Positions 48,405 through 59,877 of a DNA stretch of 64,000 nt are shown piece after piece. How positions within the stretch are numbered: position 1 is the first letter of the stretch; every line of letters starts with the position of its first letter. Origin of the DNA: Omphiscola glabra (taxonomy: Eukaryota > Mollusca > Gastropoda > Lymnaeidae); the NCBI GenBank assembly GCA_964017045.1, contig OZ024806.1:507502-571501 (forward strand), given 5' to 3'. A program made the position numbers and the translations under genes. The notes under the pieces are model-generated. The model was not told the origin of the DNA and made no database searches. It was given only the letters and a program-made list of their open reading frames with translations.

Positions 48405-49454
48405 CAGTTAACATAGCTAAGCCCAGTTAACATAGCTAAGCCCAGTTAACATAGCTAAGCCCAGTTAACATAGCTAAGCCCAGTTAACATAGCTAAGCCC
48501 AGTTAACATAGCTAAGCCCAGTTAACATAGCTAAGCCCAGTTAACATAGCTAAGCCCAGTTAACATAGCTAAGCCCAGTTAACATAGCTAAGCCCAGTTA
48601 ACATAGCTAAGCCCAGTTAACATAGCTAAGCCCAGTTAACATAGCTAAGCCCAGTTAACATAGCTAAGCCCAGTTAACATAGCTAAGCCCAGTTAACATA
48701 GCTAAGCCCAGTTAACATAGCTAAGCCCAGTTAACATAGCTAAGCCCAGTTAACATAGCTAAGCCCAGTTAACATAGCTAAGCCCAGTTAACATAGCTAA
48801 GCCCAGTTAACATAGCTAAGCCCAGTTAACATAGCTAAGCCCAGTTAACATAGCTAAGCCCAGTTAACATAGCTAAGCCCAGTTAACATAGCTAAGCCCA
48901 GTTAACATAGCTTAGCCCAGTTAACATAGCTAAGCCCAGTTAACATAGCTAAGCCCAGTTAACATAGCTAAGCCCAGTTAACATAGCTAAGCCCAGTTAA
49001 CATAGCTAAGCCCAGTTAACATAGCTAAGCCCAGTTAACATAGCTAAGCCCAGTTAACATAGCTAAGCCCAGTTAACATAGCTAAGCCCAGTTAACATAG
49101 CTAAGCCCAGTTAACATAGCTAAGCCCAGTTAACATAGCTAAGCCCAGTTAACATAGCTAAGCCCAGTTAACATAGCTAAGCCCAGTTAACATAGCTAAG
49201 CCCAGTTAACATAGCTAAGCCCAGTTAACATAGCTAAGCCCAGTTAACATAGCTAAGCCCAGTTAACATAGCTAAGCCCAGTTAACATAGCTAAGCCCAG
49301 TTAACATAGCTAAGCCCAGTTAACATAGCTAAGCCCAGTTAACATAGCTAAGCCCAGTTAACATAGCTAAGCCCAGTTAACATAGCTAAGCCCAGTTAAC
49401 ATAGCTAAGCCCAGTTAACATAGCTAAGCCCAGTTAACATAGCTAAGCCCAGTT
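48405..49454. repeat. 19-bp minisatellite, about 55 nearly perfect copies (AGTTAACATAGCTAAGCCC)
   Basis: I saw only one internal variant (AGCTTAGCCC near 48908). It contains a GTTAAC palindrome and TAGCTA in every unit. Homogeneity is far above that of neighbouring arrays. Confidence 0.98.
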
Positions 49455-49478
49455 TTCATTTCATCATGTAAGATCACA

Positions 49479-49645
49479 ACACGAACACAAAAATAACCAC
49501 AGAAACAAAGGTCACGACAGAAATAAATATCACGACAGGAATAAAGATCACGACAGAAACAAAGATCACGACAGAAATAAAGAGCACGACAGAAACAAAG
49601 ATCACTACAGAAACAAAGATCACGACATAAATAAAGATCACGAAA
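49479..49645. repeat. 18-bp minisatellite (GATCACGACAGAAACAAA)
   Basis: About nine copies. Confidence 0.95.
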
Positions 49646-49728
49646 TTTGCACAGAAATTCTTCGAGTATCCCATTTTAAGAATCGCACCGTGAACGAAAT
49701 TCATGGACTACATTTTTTCAGTTAGAAA

Positions 49729-50055
49729 TGACGTAAATGGATGACAGAACATGTCAGTATGACGTACATGGTTGACAGAACATGTCAGTATGACGTACAT
49801 GGTTGACAGAACATTTCAGTATGACGTACATGGTTGACAGAACATGTCAGTATGACGTACTTGGTTGATATAACATGTCAGTGTGACGTACATATATGGT
49901 TGACAGAATTTTTAAGTGTGACGTACGTGGTTGACAGAACATGTCAGTATGACGTACATGGTTTGACAGAACAGATCAGTATGACGTAAATGGTTGACAG
50001 AAATGCCAGTATGACGTACTTGTTTTGAAAGAACATGTCAGTATGACGTACATGG
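49729..50055. repeat. 31-bp minisatellite, about 10 copies
   Basis: The unit contains CAGTATGACGTACATGGTTG. Diverged, with small indels. Confidence 0.95.
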
Positions 50056-50486
50056 TACTTCTAAATGGACTTGTTTGTCGATTTGATCGCGTTGTGTTTC
50101 ATGCTTCGCCCCGACCGGGTGGGAACAACGGTCAGCCTTGATGAATGAGTTATCTCACAGGACGATGACCCAAGTGGGCGACTGACCGAGGATTGGACTG
50201 GACAACAAAATGAAACAGCCCGCGTGGTCAGTCACAGAAGCGCGAGTTCCACGTTGATTTAATCAAAGGCTGAAATTCTGGCGATGGCTTGAGATTTGAA
50301 AACTAACTCAGCACCCCCCCCCCTTTTTTTCCGTTTCCAAATACCCCTCTTACAACCCACCCCGTTTCTAACTACCCCCCATACAACCCACTCCCTCCTG
50401 AGCCCGAAGTGTTCACATATTAATTTGATCCTGTTATTCATGTCTTGCTGGTCAATGATCGTTCAATTGTGGTTACCATCTGTTGT
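50056..50486. other. Single-copy region, no gene seen
   Basis: C10/T7 tract at 50314-50330. No exon recognised. Confidence 0.5.
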
Positions 50487-50738
50487 AGACGCGCTGACAG
50501 TGCCGTAGACACAGTGACAGTGCCGTAGACAGTGACAGTTCCCTAGACACAGTGACAGTACCGCAGACACAGTGACAGTGCCCTAGACAGTACAGTACAG
50601 TAGACACGGTTGCAGTACAGTAGACACGGTTGCAGTACAGTAGACACGGTTGCAGTACAGTAGACACGGTTGCGGTACAGTAGACACGGTTGCAGTACAG
50701 TAGACACGGTTGCAGTACAGTAGACACGGTTACGGTAC
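50487..50738. repeat. 20-bp minisatellite, two types
   Basis: ACACAGTGACAGTGCCGTAG units are followed by TAGACACGGTTGCAGTACAG units. Confidence 0.95.
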
Positions 50739-50814
50739 AACTAATGCAAATTGTTCACTCACAGTGGAACCTCTGACAAAGCAACACATCAATCCTCAAA
50801 ATGAAAGGCTCGCC

Positions 50815-51440
50815 AATTGTGTGTACTGACCAGTGTGATTGTGTGTACTGACCAGTGTGATAGTGTGTACTGACCAGTGTGATTGTGTGTACTGACCAGT
50901 GTGGTTGTGTACTGAACAGTGTGATTGTGTGTACTGAACAGTGTGATTGTGTGTACTGAACAGTGTGATTGTGTGTACTGAACAGTGTGATTGTGTGTAC
51001 TGAACAGTGTGATTGTGTGTACTGAACAGTGTGATTGTGTGTACTGAACAGTGTGATTGTGTGTACTGAACAGTGTGATTGTGTGTACTGAACAGTGTGA
51101 TTGTGTGTACTGACCAGTGTGATTGTGTGTACTGATCCAGTGTGATTGTGTGTACTGACCAGTGTGATTGTGTGTACTGACCAGTGTGATTGTGTGTACT
51201 GACCCAGTGTGATTATGTGTACCCGTTCCTGACCCAGTGTGATTGTGTGTACATGTTTCTCACATAGAGGGATTGTTTGTACAGGTTCCTGACCCAGTGT
51301 GATTGTGTGTACATATTCCTGGCCTAGTGTGATTGTGTGTACAGCTTCCTGACCCAGTGTGTGCATGCTACTGAACTAGTGTCTTTGTGTTTACAATTTA
51401 CTGACCCAGTGTGATTGTGTGTACAGAACCAGTGATTGTG
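50815..51440. repeat. 22-bp minisatellite (TGTGTACTGAACAGTGTGAT core)
   Basis: About 27 copies. The GAACAG block in the middle is homogeneous, and the edges carry GACCAG and longer variants. Confidence 0.96.
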
Positions 51441-51479
51441 TGTACATATATGCAACTAACTCCCAAGGGTGTAGTGAGT

Positions 51480-51900
51480 GAGTGTTGAACAGCGCTACTG
51501 ACTTAGCCTACCACTATTACTATTTCTACTACAGATATTTATACCACCCCCACACTGACTTTCGCTCGTCCTTCTCTTACCCCACTTCAACCTTGGACTA
51601 CGTACGCTTCCCCCTCCCCCTCCCCCAACCGCGGTGTAGTGTACACTTATTTACCAGTGTTAAACCGCAAGATGGATGTTTGTGTACACGCTGAAACACG
51701 TCGTCCTCTACACGCAACACACTTGTTGCCACGCGAGAGACAGAAGGAATCGAGGCCAAAGTTCGAGGCAGCCCCACACTGCGGCAGGACGAGGGCTTGG
51801 GTGAGACCATCGATTTGTTTATTGCTGAGTTGGTCGCGTCCACGGTCGAGGTAACGCGGCGAGGGCGCTTGTTGTTGTAAGGATACCGCGATGGTGGTAC
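51480..51900. promoter_or_regulatory. CpG-rich single-copy island, possible promoter/5' exon
   Basis: Array-free and CpG-rich at 51640-51880, 8 kb upstream of the first visible coactivator exon. It contains donor-like TTGG|GTGAGA and CGAG|GTAACG and an ATGG in fair context (51672). No protein family recognised in any frame. Confidence 0.3.
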
Positions 51901-51984
51901 ATGTTGGTGTGTGAGAGAGGTGGCAGATTGTAAGATGATGATTTGACGGAGGGTGTTTTTTGGGGATGAAAAATGATTAATACG

Positions 51985-52282
51985 GGATAGGAGAGAGAGA
52001 GTTTGTTACATATAGGAGAGGTTGGTTGTTACGGGACAGGAGAGAGAGAGTTAGTTTGTTACACAGCGGAGAGGTTGGTTGTTAACGGGACAGGAGAGAG
52101 AGAGTTAGTTTGATACATAGAGGGGAGGTTGGTTGTTACAGGACAGGAGAGATAGTTTTTTTATATAGAGCCTTAGAGGAGAGGTTGGTTGTTACGGGAT
52201 AGGAGAGAGTTAATTTGTTACATAGAGGAGAGGGTGGCTGTTACGGGAGAGGCTGGTTGTCATAGGAGAGGGTGGTTGTTAC
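51985..52282. repeat. About 50-bp minisatellite (GGTTGGTTGTTACGGGACAG core)
   Basis: Five to six diverged copies with GAGAGAGAG tracts. Confidence 0.93.
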
Positions 52283-53085
52283 ATGAGAGATGAAACGTAT
52301 GCCAACCATTGCTGAGTTTTATGTTGCATAATCGATACATACACTTGTTGAAACGTGGTGTTTTGTGTGGATATTATCATAATATGGGGGGGGGGGTTGT
52401 GTGGACAGTATATACTGTGGGGGTTGTGTGTGGACAGTATCCATTCACTGCGAGAGTATGATGTCACAAGCACAGTGACACTGTCACCATTCACTACGGC
52501 TATTACCATACACAACGGAAGGCTTAATTATTGCACAAACGTGTTCAGCGACCCTCGCCTTGCTGTCGGCCACGCATGCTACTACGACTGAAGGGGTTAG
52601 TACCAGGCCATTACTGTGAGTGTCAATAGGATTGCATGTGAGGAGTACATTTGTCAGTAGTGCTGGACTCACACTTTCAAGTTGAAGTACTTTACCGGTA
52701 GGGCTTAGAGGTTAGGCTGATAAGTTTTCCTAACAAAACAATCTGACGTCTGCATCTCACTGTCTGACGTCATGGATTCATTGGTACACATTTATCATAG
52801 ACAAGTGTTTAATAACGGTTAACTCAAGGCCCCATAATCTTACTACATCTGTCGACAGCCCCAACTGAACACTCCCCCAAACACAACTCCCCCGACTAAA
52901 GAAGCACCCCAAACACCCTTCCCCTGGGGAACCCCCCCCCCCCCCCAAAATTCCCCTACAAACGGCAGTCTCCTGGTCACACATTCAAACATGTTTTCTT
53001 GACACATAAACATTGTCAAGGTCAAGGTTGCTGGCGTTGTCGAGTTGCATACACAAAGATCATTTTACGACACCCGAGCCCTACG
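52283..53085. other. Single-copy region, no gene supported
   Basis: G11 (52386-52396) and C15 (52932-52946) tracts. No convincing exon on either strand. Confidence 0.5.
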
Positions 53086-53690
53086 TTATCTCATTGTTTA
53101 TCTCAGCAGACCATTACAGTACATGACACTGTCAGCCCTGGTGTCCGTCTCAGCAGACCATTACAGTACATGACACTGTCAGCCCTGGTGTCATGACATT
53201 GTCAGCCATGGTGTCCTGACACTGTCAGCCCTGGCGTCTGTCTCAGCAGACCATTACAGTACATGACACTGTCAGCCCTGGTGTCATGACACTGTCAGCC
53301 CTTGTGTCCGTCTCAGCAGACCATTACAGTACATGACACTGTCAGCCCTGGTGTCCGTCTCAGCAGACCATTACAGTACATGACACTGTCAGCCCTGGTG
53401 TCATGACATTGTCAGCCATGGTGTCATGACACTGTCAGCCCTGGCGTCTGTCTCAGCAGACCATTACAGTACATGACACTGTCAGCCCTGGTGTCATGAC
53501 ACTGTCAGCCCTTGTGTCCGTCTCAGCAGACCATTACAGTACATGACACTGTCAGCCCTGGTGTCCGTCTCAGCAGACCATTACAGTACATGACACTGTC
53601 AGCCCTGGTGTCCGTCTCAGCAGACCATTACAGTATATGACACTGTCAGCCCTGGTGTCATGACACTGTCAGCCCTGGTGTCCGTACCTA
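53086..53690. repeat. 47/23-bp composite minisatellite, 210-bp higher order
   Basis: Long units (CTCAGCAGACCATTACAGTA start) alternate with short units (CATGACACTGTCAGCCCTGG). The series around 53191 recurs at 53401, as does 53281 at 53491. Confidence 0.95.
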
Positions 53691-54056
53691 TGTCTACCCG
53701 TTACTGCCCCCTTCCCAAATATCTTTATGGTGGGGCAGCTGCCCCTGGAATGTACGATAGTAACAATGCAACAAAATATCATCTCTTTATTTACGCCTTT
53801 AGAAATATGACCGAGGAATGTTTGGCTTAGTCAAGTATTTGTCCCACATCGTCTGCCGTGACGTTGCTAAAAATAGATGTGTAAAGCTTTAAAATAGCAT
53901 TGAAATAATGTGTGCGTGTGGGGGGATGTGGTGTGGGGGATCCCCACTATTGAGAGAACACGTGGTTTGTCGGGTTTGTAAGGGAAAGATAGGGGGAAAA
54001 AATATTCTACTATGAATGAACTTACAAAGATTTTTTTAAAAATCAAGACATGATAA
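53691..54056. other. Single-copy spacer, no gene seen
   Basis: No motif recognised. Confidence 0.5.
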
Positions 54057-54275
54057 CACTCTTTGGATTGAGAGTGGATATGTTTGGATTGAGAGTGAAT
54101 ATGTTTGGATTAAGATTGGATATGTTTGGATTCAGAGTGACTAGTGACTTGATGGATATTCGATGATATTAATTGGTGACATTATGGTGACACATTATGG
54201 TGGTTACACATCATGGTCACATTATGGTGACACAATATGATGACACATTATGATGACATTATGGTGACATATCTC
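54057..54275. repeat. Two short arrays (TATGTTTGGATTGAGAGTGGA; ACATTATGGTGAC)
   Basis: Four copies of the first unit, then about nine degenerate copies of the second. Confidence 0.9.
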
Positions 54276-54341
54276 ATCAATCGTGTTGGCAGTCATAAAT
54301 ATTATTTTAAAGATACTTTGAGAACCCTTGCATCTAACTCG

Positions 54342-54652
54342 TGCTGACTTGTCTGACTAAAGTGTGACGCCTGCTGACTTGTCTGACTAAAGTGTGACGC
54401 CTGCTGTCTTTTCTGACTAAAGTGTGACGCCTGCTGACTTGTCTGACTAAAGTGTGACGCCTGCTGTCTTTTCTGACTAAAGTGTGACGCCTGCTGACTT
54501 GTCTGACTAAAGTGTGACGCCTGCTGACTTGTCTGACTAAAGTGTGACGCCTGCTGTCTTTTCTGACTAAAGTGTGACGCCTGCTGTCTTTTCTGACTAA
54601 AGTGTGACGCCTGCTGTCTTGTCTGACTAAAGTGTGACGCCTGCTGACTTAT
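54342..54652. repeat. 30-bp minisatellite, about 10 copies
   Basis: The unit contains CTGACTAAAGTGTGACGCCT, with ACTTGT and TCTTTT variants. Confidence 0.96.
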
Positions 54653-54818
54653 GTGTTGACTATTTCCAGGACTTGTTTCCCCACAGCGGTTGGAATATTT
54701 CAAAGTCATTCAGCACGCGCAAATCGAGGGTAAGAAAAAACACAACTTATTTAAAAAAAATTTTTTTTTAAATTCCTAAAATGTTCGACTTTACCCCCAC
54801 GCCACACATTTCGAGATG

Positions 54819-55177
54819 ACATGAAATGACATGTAGAACATGAAATGACATGTAGAACATGAAAGACATGTAGAACATGAAATGACATGTAGAACATGAA
54901 ATGTTGTGTAACTCATAGAACATGACATGAGATGTAGAACATGAAATGACATGTAGAACATGAAATGACATTAGTAGAACATGAAATGGCACGTAGAACA
55001 TGAAATGTCATGTAGAACATGAAATGACATTAGTAAACATGAAATGACATTAGTAGAACATGACATGACATTAGTAGAACATGAAATGACATTAGTAGAA
55101 CATGAAATAACATTAGTAGAACATGAAATGACATGTAGAATATGAAATGACATGTAGAACATGAAATGACATGTTGA
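54819..55177. repeat. 19/20-bp minisatellite (GAACATGAAATGACATGTA)
   Basis: About 18 copies, with a TTAGTA variant in the right half. Confidence 0.95.
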
Positions 55178-55341
55178 TGAAAAGATAATAAAAATAACTA
55201 ATCGCCTCCAGCTATTGAGCTATTTCTATTGTGTACTCTGAGAACGCGTGACTTCCTCGTGGCCCACATTTCCTGACTTCATTCAAAATGATCTGAAAGG
55301 AAGGCATCATTCAAATTAACGGCCGTGTTTTCCGTGAATCA

Positions 55342-55533
55342 GTGGTCCCCAAGACAGTGGTCCTATGGACAGTGGTCCCCAAGACAGTGGTCCTATAGAC
55401 AGTGGTCTTCTAGACAGTGGTCCCCAAGACAGTGGTCCTCTAGACAGTGGTCCTCTTGACAGTGGTCCCCAAGACTGTGGTCCCATAGACGGTGGACGTC
55501 TAGACAGTGGTCCCTAAGACAGTGGTCCCCACA
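55342..55533. repeat. 16-17-bp minisatellite (AGACAGTGGTCCCCA)
   Basis: About 11 copies. Confidence 0.93.
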
Positions 55534-55794
55534 CTTTACTCACCCCCCAGACACATACAATTAATTTATCGGTACGTTACACACGAAGAGAAGTCTACCT
55601 CTTTCTTAAAACTACTGACAGACTGGGACCTTTATGTCAGGCTGGGATCTTTATGACAGGCTGGGGACCGCTAGGAAGTGGGGGGAGGAGATAATAGAGA
55701 TGATAAAAAGTGAAATTGTTCATGTTGATATTATCTGAATTTTACATAGGGACACACTCAAGTAATGATAGTAATCGAATACATTTTTAGAAGC

Positions 55795-55964
55795 GGGTTC
55801 GGGTTCAGTCGTCAGCAGGGCTCGGGTTCAGTCGTCAGCAGGGCTCGGGTTCAGTCGTCAGCAGGGCTCGGGTTCAGTCGTCAGCAGGGCTCGGGTTCAG
55901 TCGTCAGCAGGGCTCGGGTTCAGTCGTCAGCAGGGCTCGGGTTCAGTCGTCAGCAGGGCTCGGC
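55795..55964. repeat. 23-bp minisatellite, left arm (GGGCTCGGGTTCAGTCGT core)
   Basis: Seven nearly identical copies. The unit is related to the array at 56018. Confidence 0.95.
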
Positions 55965-56017
55965 AACCACTGCTGTTCGGCACGTTCGGTAATTTGAAAT
56001 AAATTTGCTTTCCTAAG

Positions 56018-56714
56018 CAGGGTTTGGGTCCGGTCGTTAGCAGGGCTTGAGTCCGGCCGTTAGCAGGGCTTGAGTCCGGCCGTTAGCAGGGTTTGGGTCC
56101 GGTCCTCCGCAGGGTTTGGGTCCGGTCCTCAGCAGGGTTTGGGTCCGGTTGTTAGCAGGGTTTGGGTCCGGTCCTCAGCAGGGTTTGTGTCCGGTCCTCA
56201 GCAGGGTTTGTGTCCGGTCCTCAGCAGGGTTTGGGTCCGGTCGTTAGCAGGGTTTGGGTCCGGTCCTCAGCAGGGTTTGTGTCCGGTCCTCAGCAGGGTT
56301 TGGGTCTGGACCTCAGCAGGGTTTGGGCCCGGCCGTTAGCAGGGTTTGGGTCCGGTCCTCGGCAGGGTTTGGGTCCGGTCCTCGGCAGGGTTTGGGTCCG
56401 GTCCTCACCAGGGTTTGGGTCCGGTCCTCACCAGGGTTTGGGTCCGGTCCTCACCAGGGTTTGGGTCCGGTCCTCAGCAGGGTTTGGGTCAGACCTCAGC
56501 AGGGTTTGTGTCCGGTCCTCAGCAGGGTTTGTGTCCGGTCCTCAGCAGGGTTTGGGTCCGGCCGTTAGCGGGGTTTGGGTCCGGTCGTTAGCAGGGTTTG
56601 GGTCCGGTCCTCGGCAGGGTTTGGGTCCGGTCCTCACCAGGGTTTGGGTCGGTCCTCACCAGCGTTTGGGTCCGGTCCTCGGCAGGGTTTGGGTCCGGTC
56701 GTTAGCAGGGTTTG
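56018..56714. repeat. 23-bp minisatellite, right arm, about 30 copies (AGGGTTTGGGTCCGGTCCTC core)
   Basis: Each unit has two GGG runs. It shares about 18 of 23 positions with the left arm. A mixture of CCTCAG, CGTTAG, CCTCGG and CCTCACC variants. Confidence 0.96.
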
Positions 56715-56856
56715 AGTTCGGTGTGTTGTGTTCGATTTCTTTTAAAATATCGGGAAATTCTGATTTAAAAAAAAGATTCTTTGATTTCTGTGGGTATTCC
56801 CAATTTCAGGACTGATAGATATTTTATAATTGTTTAAATAAACACATTCACTCTAG

Positions 56857-56972
56857 TACACGCTCTGATCTAGTACACTCTCTGATCTAGTACACTCTCT
56901 GATCTAGTACACTCGGTACACTCTAGTACACTCTCTGCTCTAGTACACTCGGTACGCTCTAATACACTCTAC
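56857..56972. repeat. 17-bp-type repeat (GATCTAGTACACTCTCT)
   Basis: About six copies. Confidence 0.92.
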
Positions 56973-57188
56973 TCTACAGTAATGAAACATATAGTTTAGA
57001 AGGTAGAAATTTTAAATATTTATCTTTAAAAACCTCTTAAGTCTAAAATTTGAATACTGAAAGAATGTTTAGACTATGCTTGTATGGGTTTTATTTACTT
57101 TTGACCATTTTATCTACAGGAATATGTGGTAGGCTAAATAGAGGAGAGGAGACTTAAATAAGATCATGATCATAATAATAATTGACCT

Positions 57189-57351
57189 TGTCAAACTGCT
57201 CGTCTTGTGTTGTCAAACTGCTCGTCTTGTGTTGTCAAACTGCTCGTCTTGTGTTGTCAAACTGCTCGTCTTGTGTTGTCAAACTGCTGGTCTTGTGTTG
57301 TCAAACTGCTCGTCTTGTGTTGTCAAACTGCTCGTCTTGTGTTGTCAAACA
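57189..57351. repeat. 22-bp minisatellite (GTCAAACTGCTCGTCTTGTG core)
   Basis: Seven copies, nearly identical. Confidence 0.96.
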
Positions 57352-57490
57352 TTATAAAATCTAGTTTTAATGTGTCGCGATTTTGAACACAGCTGAACAC
57401 AATTGAACACAGTTGAACACAGTTGAACATCACTGTGTTCGAACATTGACCCGAATTGAGAAGACACTCAATTATTTTCATTTATATTTA

Positions 57491-57703
57491 GCGATGTGTC
57501 AACATTTGGTTGTGAGAGTATTATTTTAAATATCAACATTTTGTTATGAGGGTATTATTTTAAATATCAACATTTTGTTATGAGGGTATTATTTTAAATA
57601 TCAACATTTTGGTATGAGGGTTTTATTTTAAATATCAACATTTTGTTATGAGGGTATTATTTTAAATATCGATATTTGGTTGGGAGAGTATTTTTTTAAA
57701 TAT
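57491..57703. repeat. 34-bp minisatellite, about 6 copies
   Basis: The unit contains ATCAACATTTTGTTATGAGG. Confidence 0.95.
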
Positions 57704-57930
57704 CCCCATATCCCACTGGAGGGTCGCTACACGCCTACTTGAGGGTCGCTAAACGCCTCCTGGTTTGGAGATCCCTGACTGGACTGTTTCCAAAAGTTGT
57801 ATCAAATCGCTGTGTTCCACCGGTTCTTGTTTTGGACTGAGAGTTCTTTACATTCGAGGCGTTTATGGGAAGTAACTCTGGTGGAACAAATCGGGCCCCA
57901 TGCCAAATGGTTGTGCACATAGCGAGCGCA
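57704..57930. other. Spacer with possible hAT right end
   Basis: GGTTTGGAGATCCCTG near 57760 resembles a hAT terminus, but I found no left end. Confidence 0.35.
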
Positions 57931-58268
57931 GGCCGAGGTTTTATTGCAAGCCGAGGTCTTATTGCAAGCCGAGGTCTTATTGCAAGCCGAGGTCTAATTG
58001 CAAGCCGAGGTCTTATTGCAAGCCGAGGTCTTATTGCAAGCCGAGGTCTAATTGCTAGCCGAGGTCTAATTGCTAGCCGAGGTCTTAATGTAAACCGAGG
58101 TCTTATTGCAAGCCCAGGTCTTATTGCAAGCTAAGGTCCTATTGCAAGCCGAGGTCCTATTGCAAGCCGAGGTCCTATTGCAAGCCGAGGTCCTATTGCA
58201 AGCCGAGGTCCTATTGCAAGCCGAGGTCCTATTGCAAGCCGAGGTCCTATTGCAAGCCGAGGTCTTAT
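57931..58268. repeat. 18-bp minisatellite (GGTCTTATTGCAAGCCGA)
   Basis: About 19 copies: TCTTATT and TCTAATT types at left, TCCTATT at right. Confidence 0.96.
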
Positions 58269-58783
58269 TCCAACGCTCGCCTGCAGCTAGCAACCAGCTC
58301 AGCGATTATGCCACAGGCAAGCAGTGCAACACCAGAAACCTAGTCAAGTTTGGGGTTTCGTAATTCTCAAATGGCGGAAGATGACCTCTGTCCGTTTTTT
58401 TTTTTTGGTGGGGGGGGGGGGGGGGGAGTGGTTGAAAAGTTGCAACTCTAATTCTAATACTAATCCTTTTAAAGAGCACCACCCTAACTAAAAATGTCTA
58501 AGCACTGCCTCTAGCTTACTCCCTATGCCTTCTGTCTACCTACACACAATTAAGACTGAATTAATGTCTATTTGTCATGTGATAAAAAGCTTCAATTAAA
58601 CAATATCAATAACAGCCACATATATACAATAACATAGGTCTCAAACTGCCACATACCACGCCATTCCCTGGTTTAATCCCCCCTCCCCCCTCCACTGTAG
58701 GAATCCAAACTTTGATGTTTGTACTTGTGGAAACTTCACGCTCTGCTGCTTGTGGAATAGCTCTGCTGCTTGTGGACTCGCAC
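58269..58783. other. Single-copy spacer, no gene seen
   Basis: T12 followed by G17 at 58395-58426. No exon recognised. Confidence 0.5.
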
Positions 58784-59230
58784 CATGGGTGTCATCTCTA
58801 TGGGTGTCACTATCTATACGTGTGTCATTATCTTTATGTGTCATCTCTATATGTGTCATTATCTATATGGGTGTCATCTCTATGGGTGTCACTATCTATA
58901 CGTGTGTCATCTTATGTGCGTCATCATCTTTATGGGTGTCATCATCTCTATGGGTGTTTTAATTATAAATGTCCTTATTTCTATGGGTGTTGGGATCTTT
59001 ATGGGTGTCATTATCTTTGTCGCTATCTCTAGGAGTGTCGTTATCACTAGGCGTGTCGTTATCTCTGGGTGTGTCGTTATCTCTGGGCGTGTCGTTATCT
59101 CTGGGCGTGTCATTATCTCTGGGCGTGTCATTATCTCTGGGCGTGTCGTTATCTCTAGGCATGTCGTTATCTCTAGGCATGTCGTTATCTCTAGGCGTGT
59201 CGTTATCTTTATTGTTGTCATCATTATGGC
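58784..59230. repeat. 18-bp minisatellite (GTGTCGTTATCTCTGGGC)
   Basis: A degenerate left half (GGGTGTCATCTCTAT) grades into a homogeneous right half. Confidence 0.95.
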
Positions 59231-59324
59231 TGTCATTATCTCAGCTAAAAAAAAATTGTCCTGAAAACAAAAAAAAAGTTTTGTTATTGATTTTAAGGAA
59301 AAACATCAACTAAGACATGAAGTC

Positions 59325-59400
59325 TGAGGAGGCTGTGACATGTTAGAGGCTGTGACATGTTAAAGGCTGTGACATGTTAGAGGCTGTGACATGTTAGATG
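59325..59400. repeat. 17-bp repeat (GAGGCTGTGACATGTTA)
   Basis: Four copies, about 215 bp before the first coactivator exon in this window. Confidence 0.93.
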
Positions 59401-59614
59401 TTAAAAGCAAGGTGTCAGGTAGAGGTTTGGTTAGGTTCAACAGTGAATCTGGTGGTACCATGGTCATGAGAGTCGATACTATCCCCTCAAAAGTTTCTTT
59501 TCATTCAATATTTTCAAAATAATTTCTCAAATCTGTTGGAAGGTGCCATCCATGACCTTTAACCCTATGTTATCACATTTTCTAAGGAACACATTTCAAT
59601 TTTCTCCATTGCAG

Positions 59615-59877
59615 AAACAAGACCGGCGCTGGCGGAGGCACCAGTGACAAACGCCGGAGTCCTGTAGGTGAGGGGTTAGCTTCCCTTCGTCAAGACAACA
59701 GCCTCCTCTTCCAGGAGCTGGCCCAGCTGATTTCTGAGAGCATCAGCCCGGATATGAACACACCGCCCTCTGCTGTGGCAGCCAACACCAGCAGCACCAG
59801 CTCAGGCAGCGGCAGCACCAGCGGGGGAACCAACAAGGCTGACAAGTGTGGCGGTCTGGTACAGTTGATCAAAACAG
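59615..59877 (+). CDS. NCOA: NCOA exon a: helix-loop-helix remnant
   Basis: The acceptor is a pyrimidine-rich tract ending TTGCAG, and the donor is G|GTACAG. The first base completes a codon and 87 full codons follow. Visible blocks are DKRRSP (11-16), LASLRQDN (21-28), helix-1-like [12 protein letters not shown] (32-43), a Ser/Gly/Thr/Asn loop (about 48-73) and [14 protein letters not shown] (74-87). Vertebrate NCOAs carry an EKRRREQEN-type basic stretch here. This exon has only LRQDN and lacks several helix-2 residues after DKC, while the loop is long. A second GTACAG at 59859 could act as a donor, but would shift the frame of the next exon. The reading frame is certain; DNA-binding ability is doubtful. 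Confidence 0.9.

Noticed and set aside
48405..49454. CRISPR-like regular repeat
   Set aside because: The units are head-to-tail with no spacers, and the window is eukaryotic. No array here has unique spacers between constant repeats.
56018..56714. Interstitial telomeric repeat, because of GGGTTTGGG
   Set aside because: The period is 23 bp, not 6 bp, and no TTAGGG runs occur.
57704..57780. hAT right terminus near GGTTTGGAGATCCCTG
   Set aside because: No left terminus or TSD could be found, so an element cannot be delimited.
1..59614. tRNA, rRNA or other structured RNA genes
   Set aside because: I looked for B-box-like GGTTCGAATCC sequences and conserved rRNA blocks while reading and saw none. 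A covariance search would be needed for certainty.
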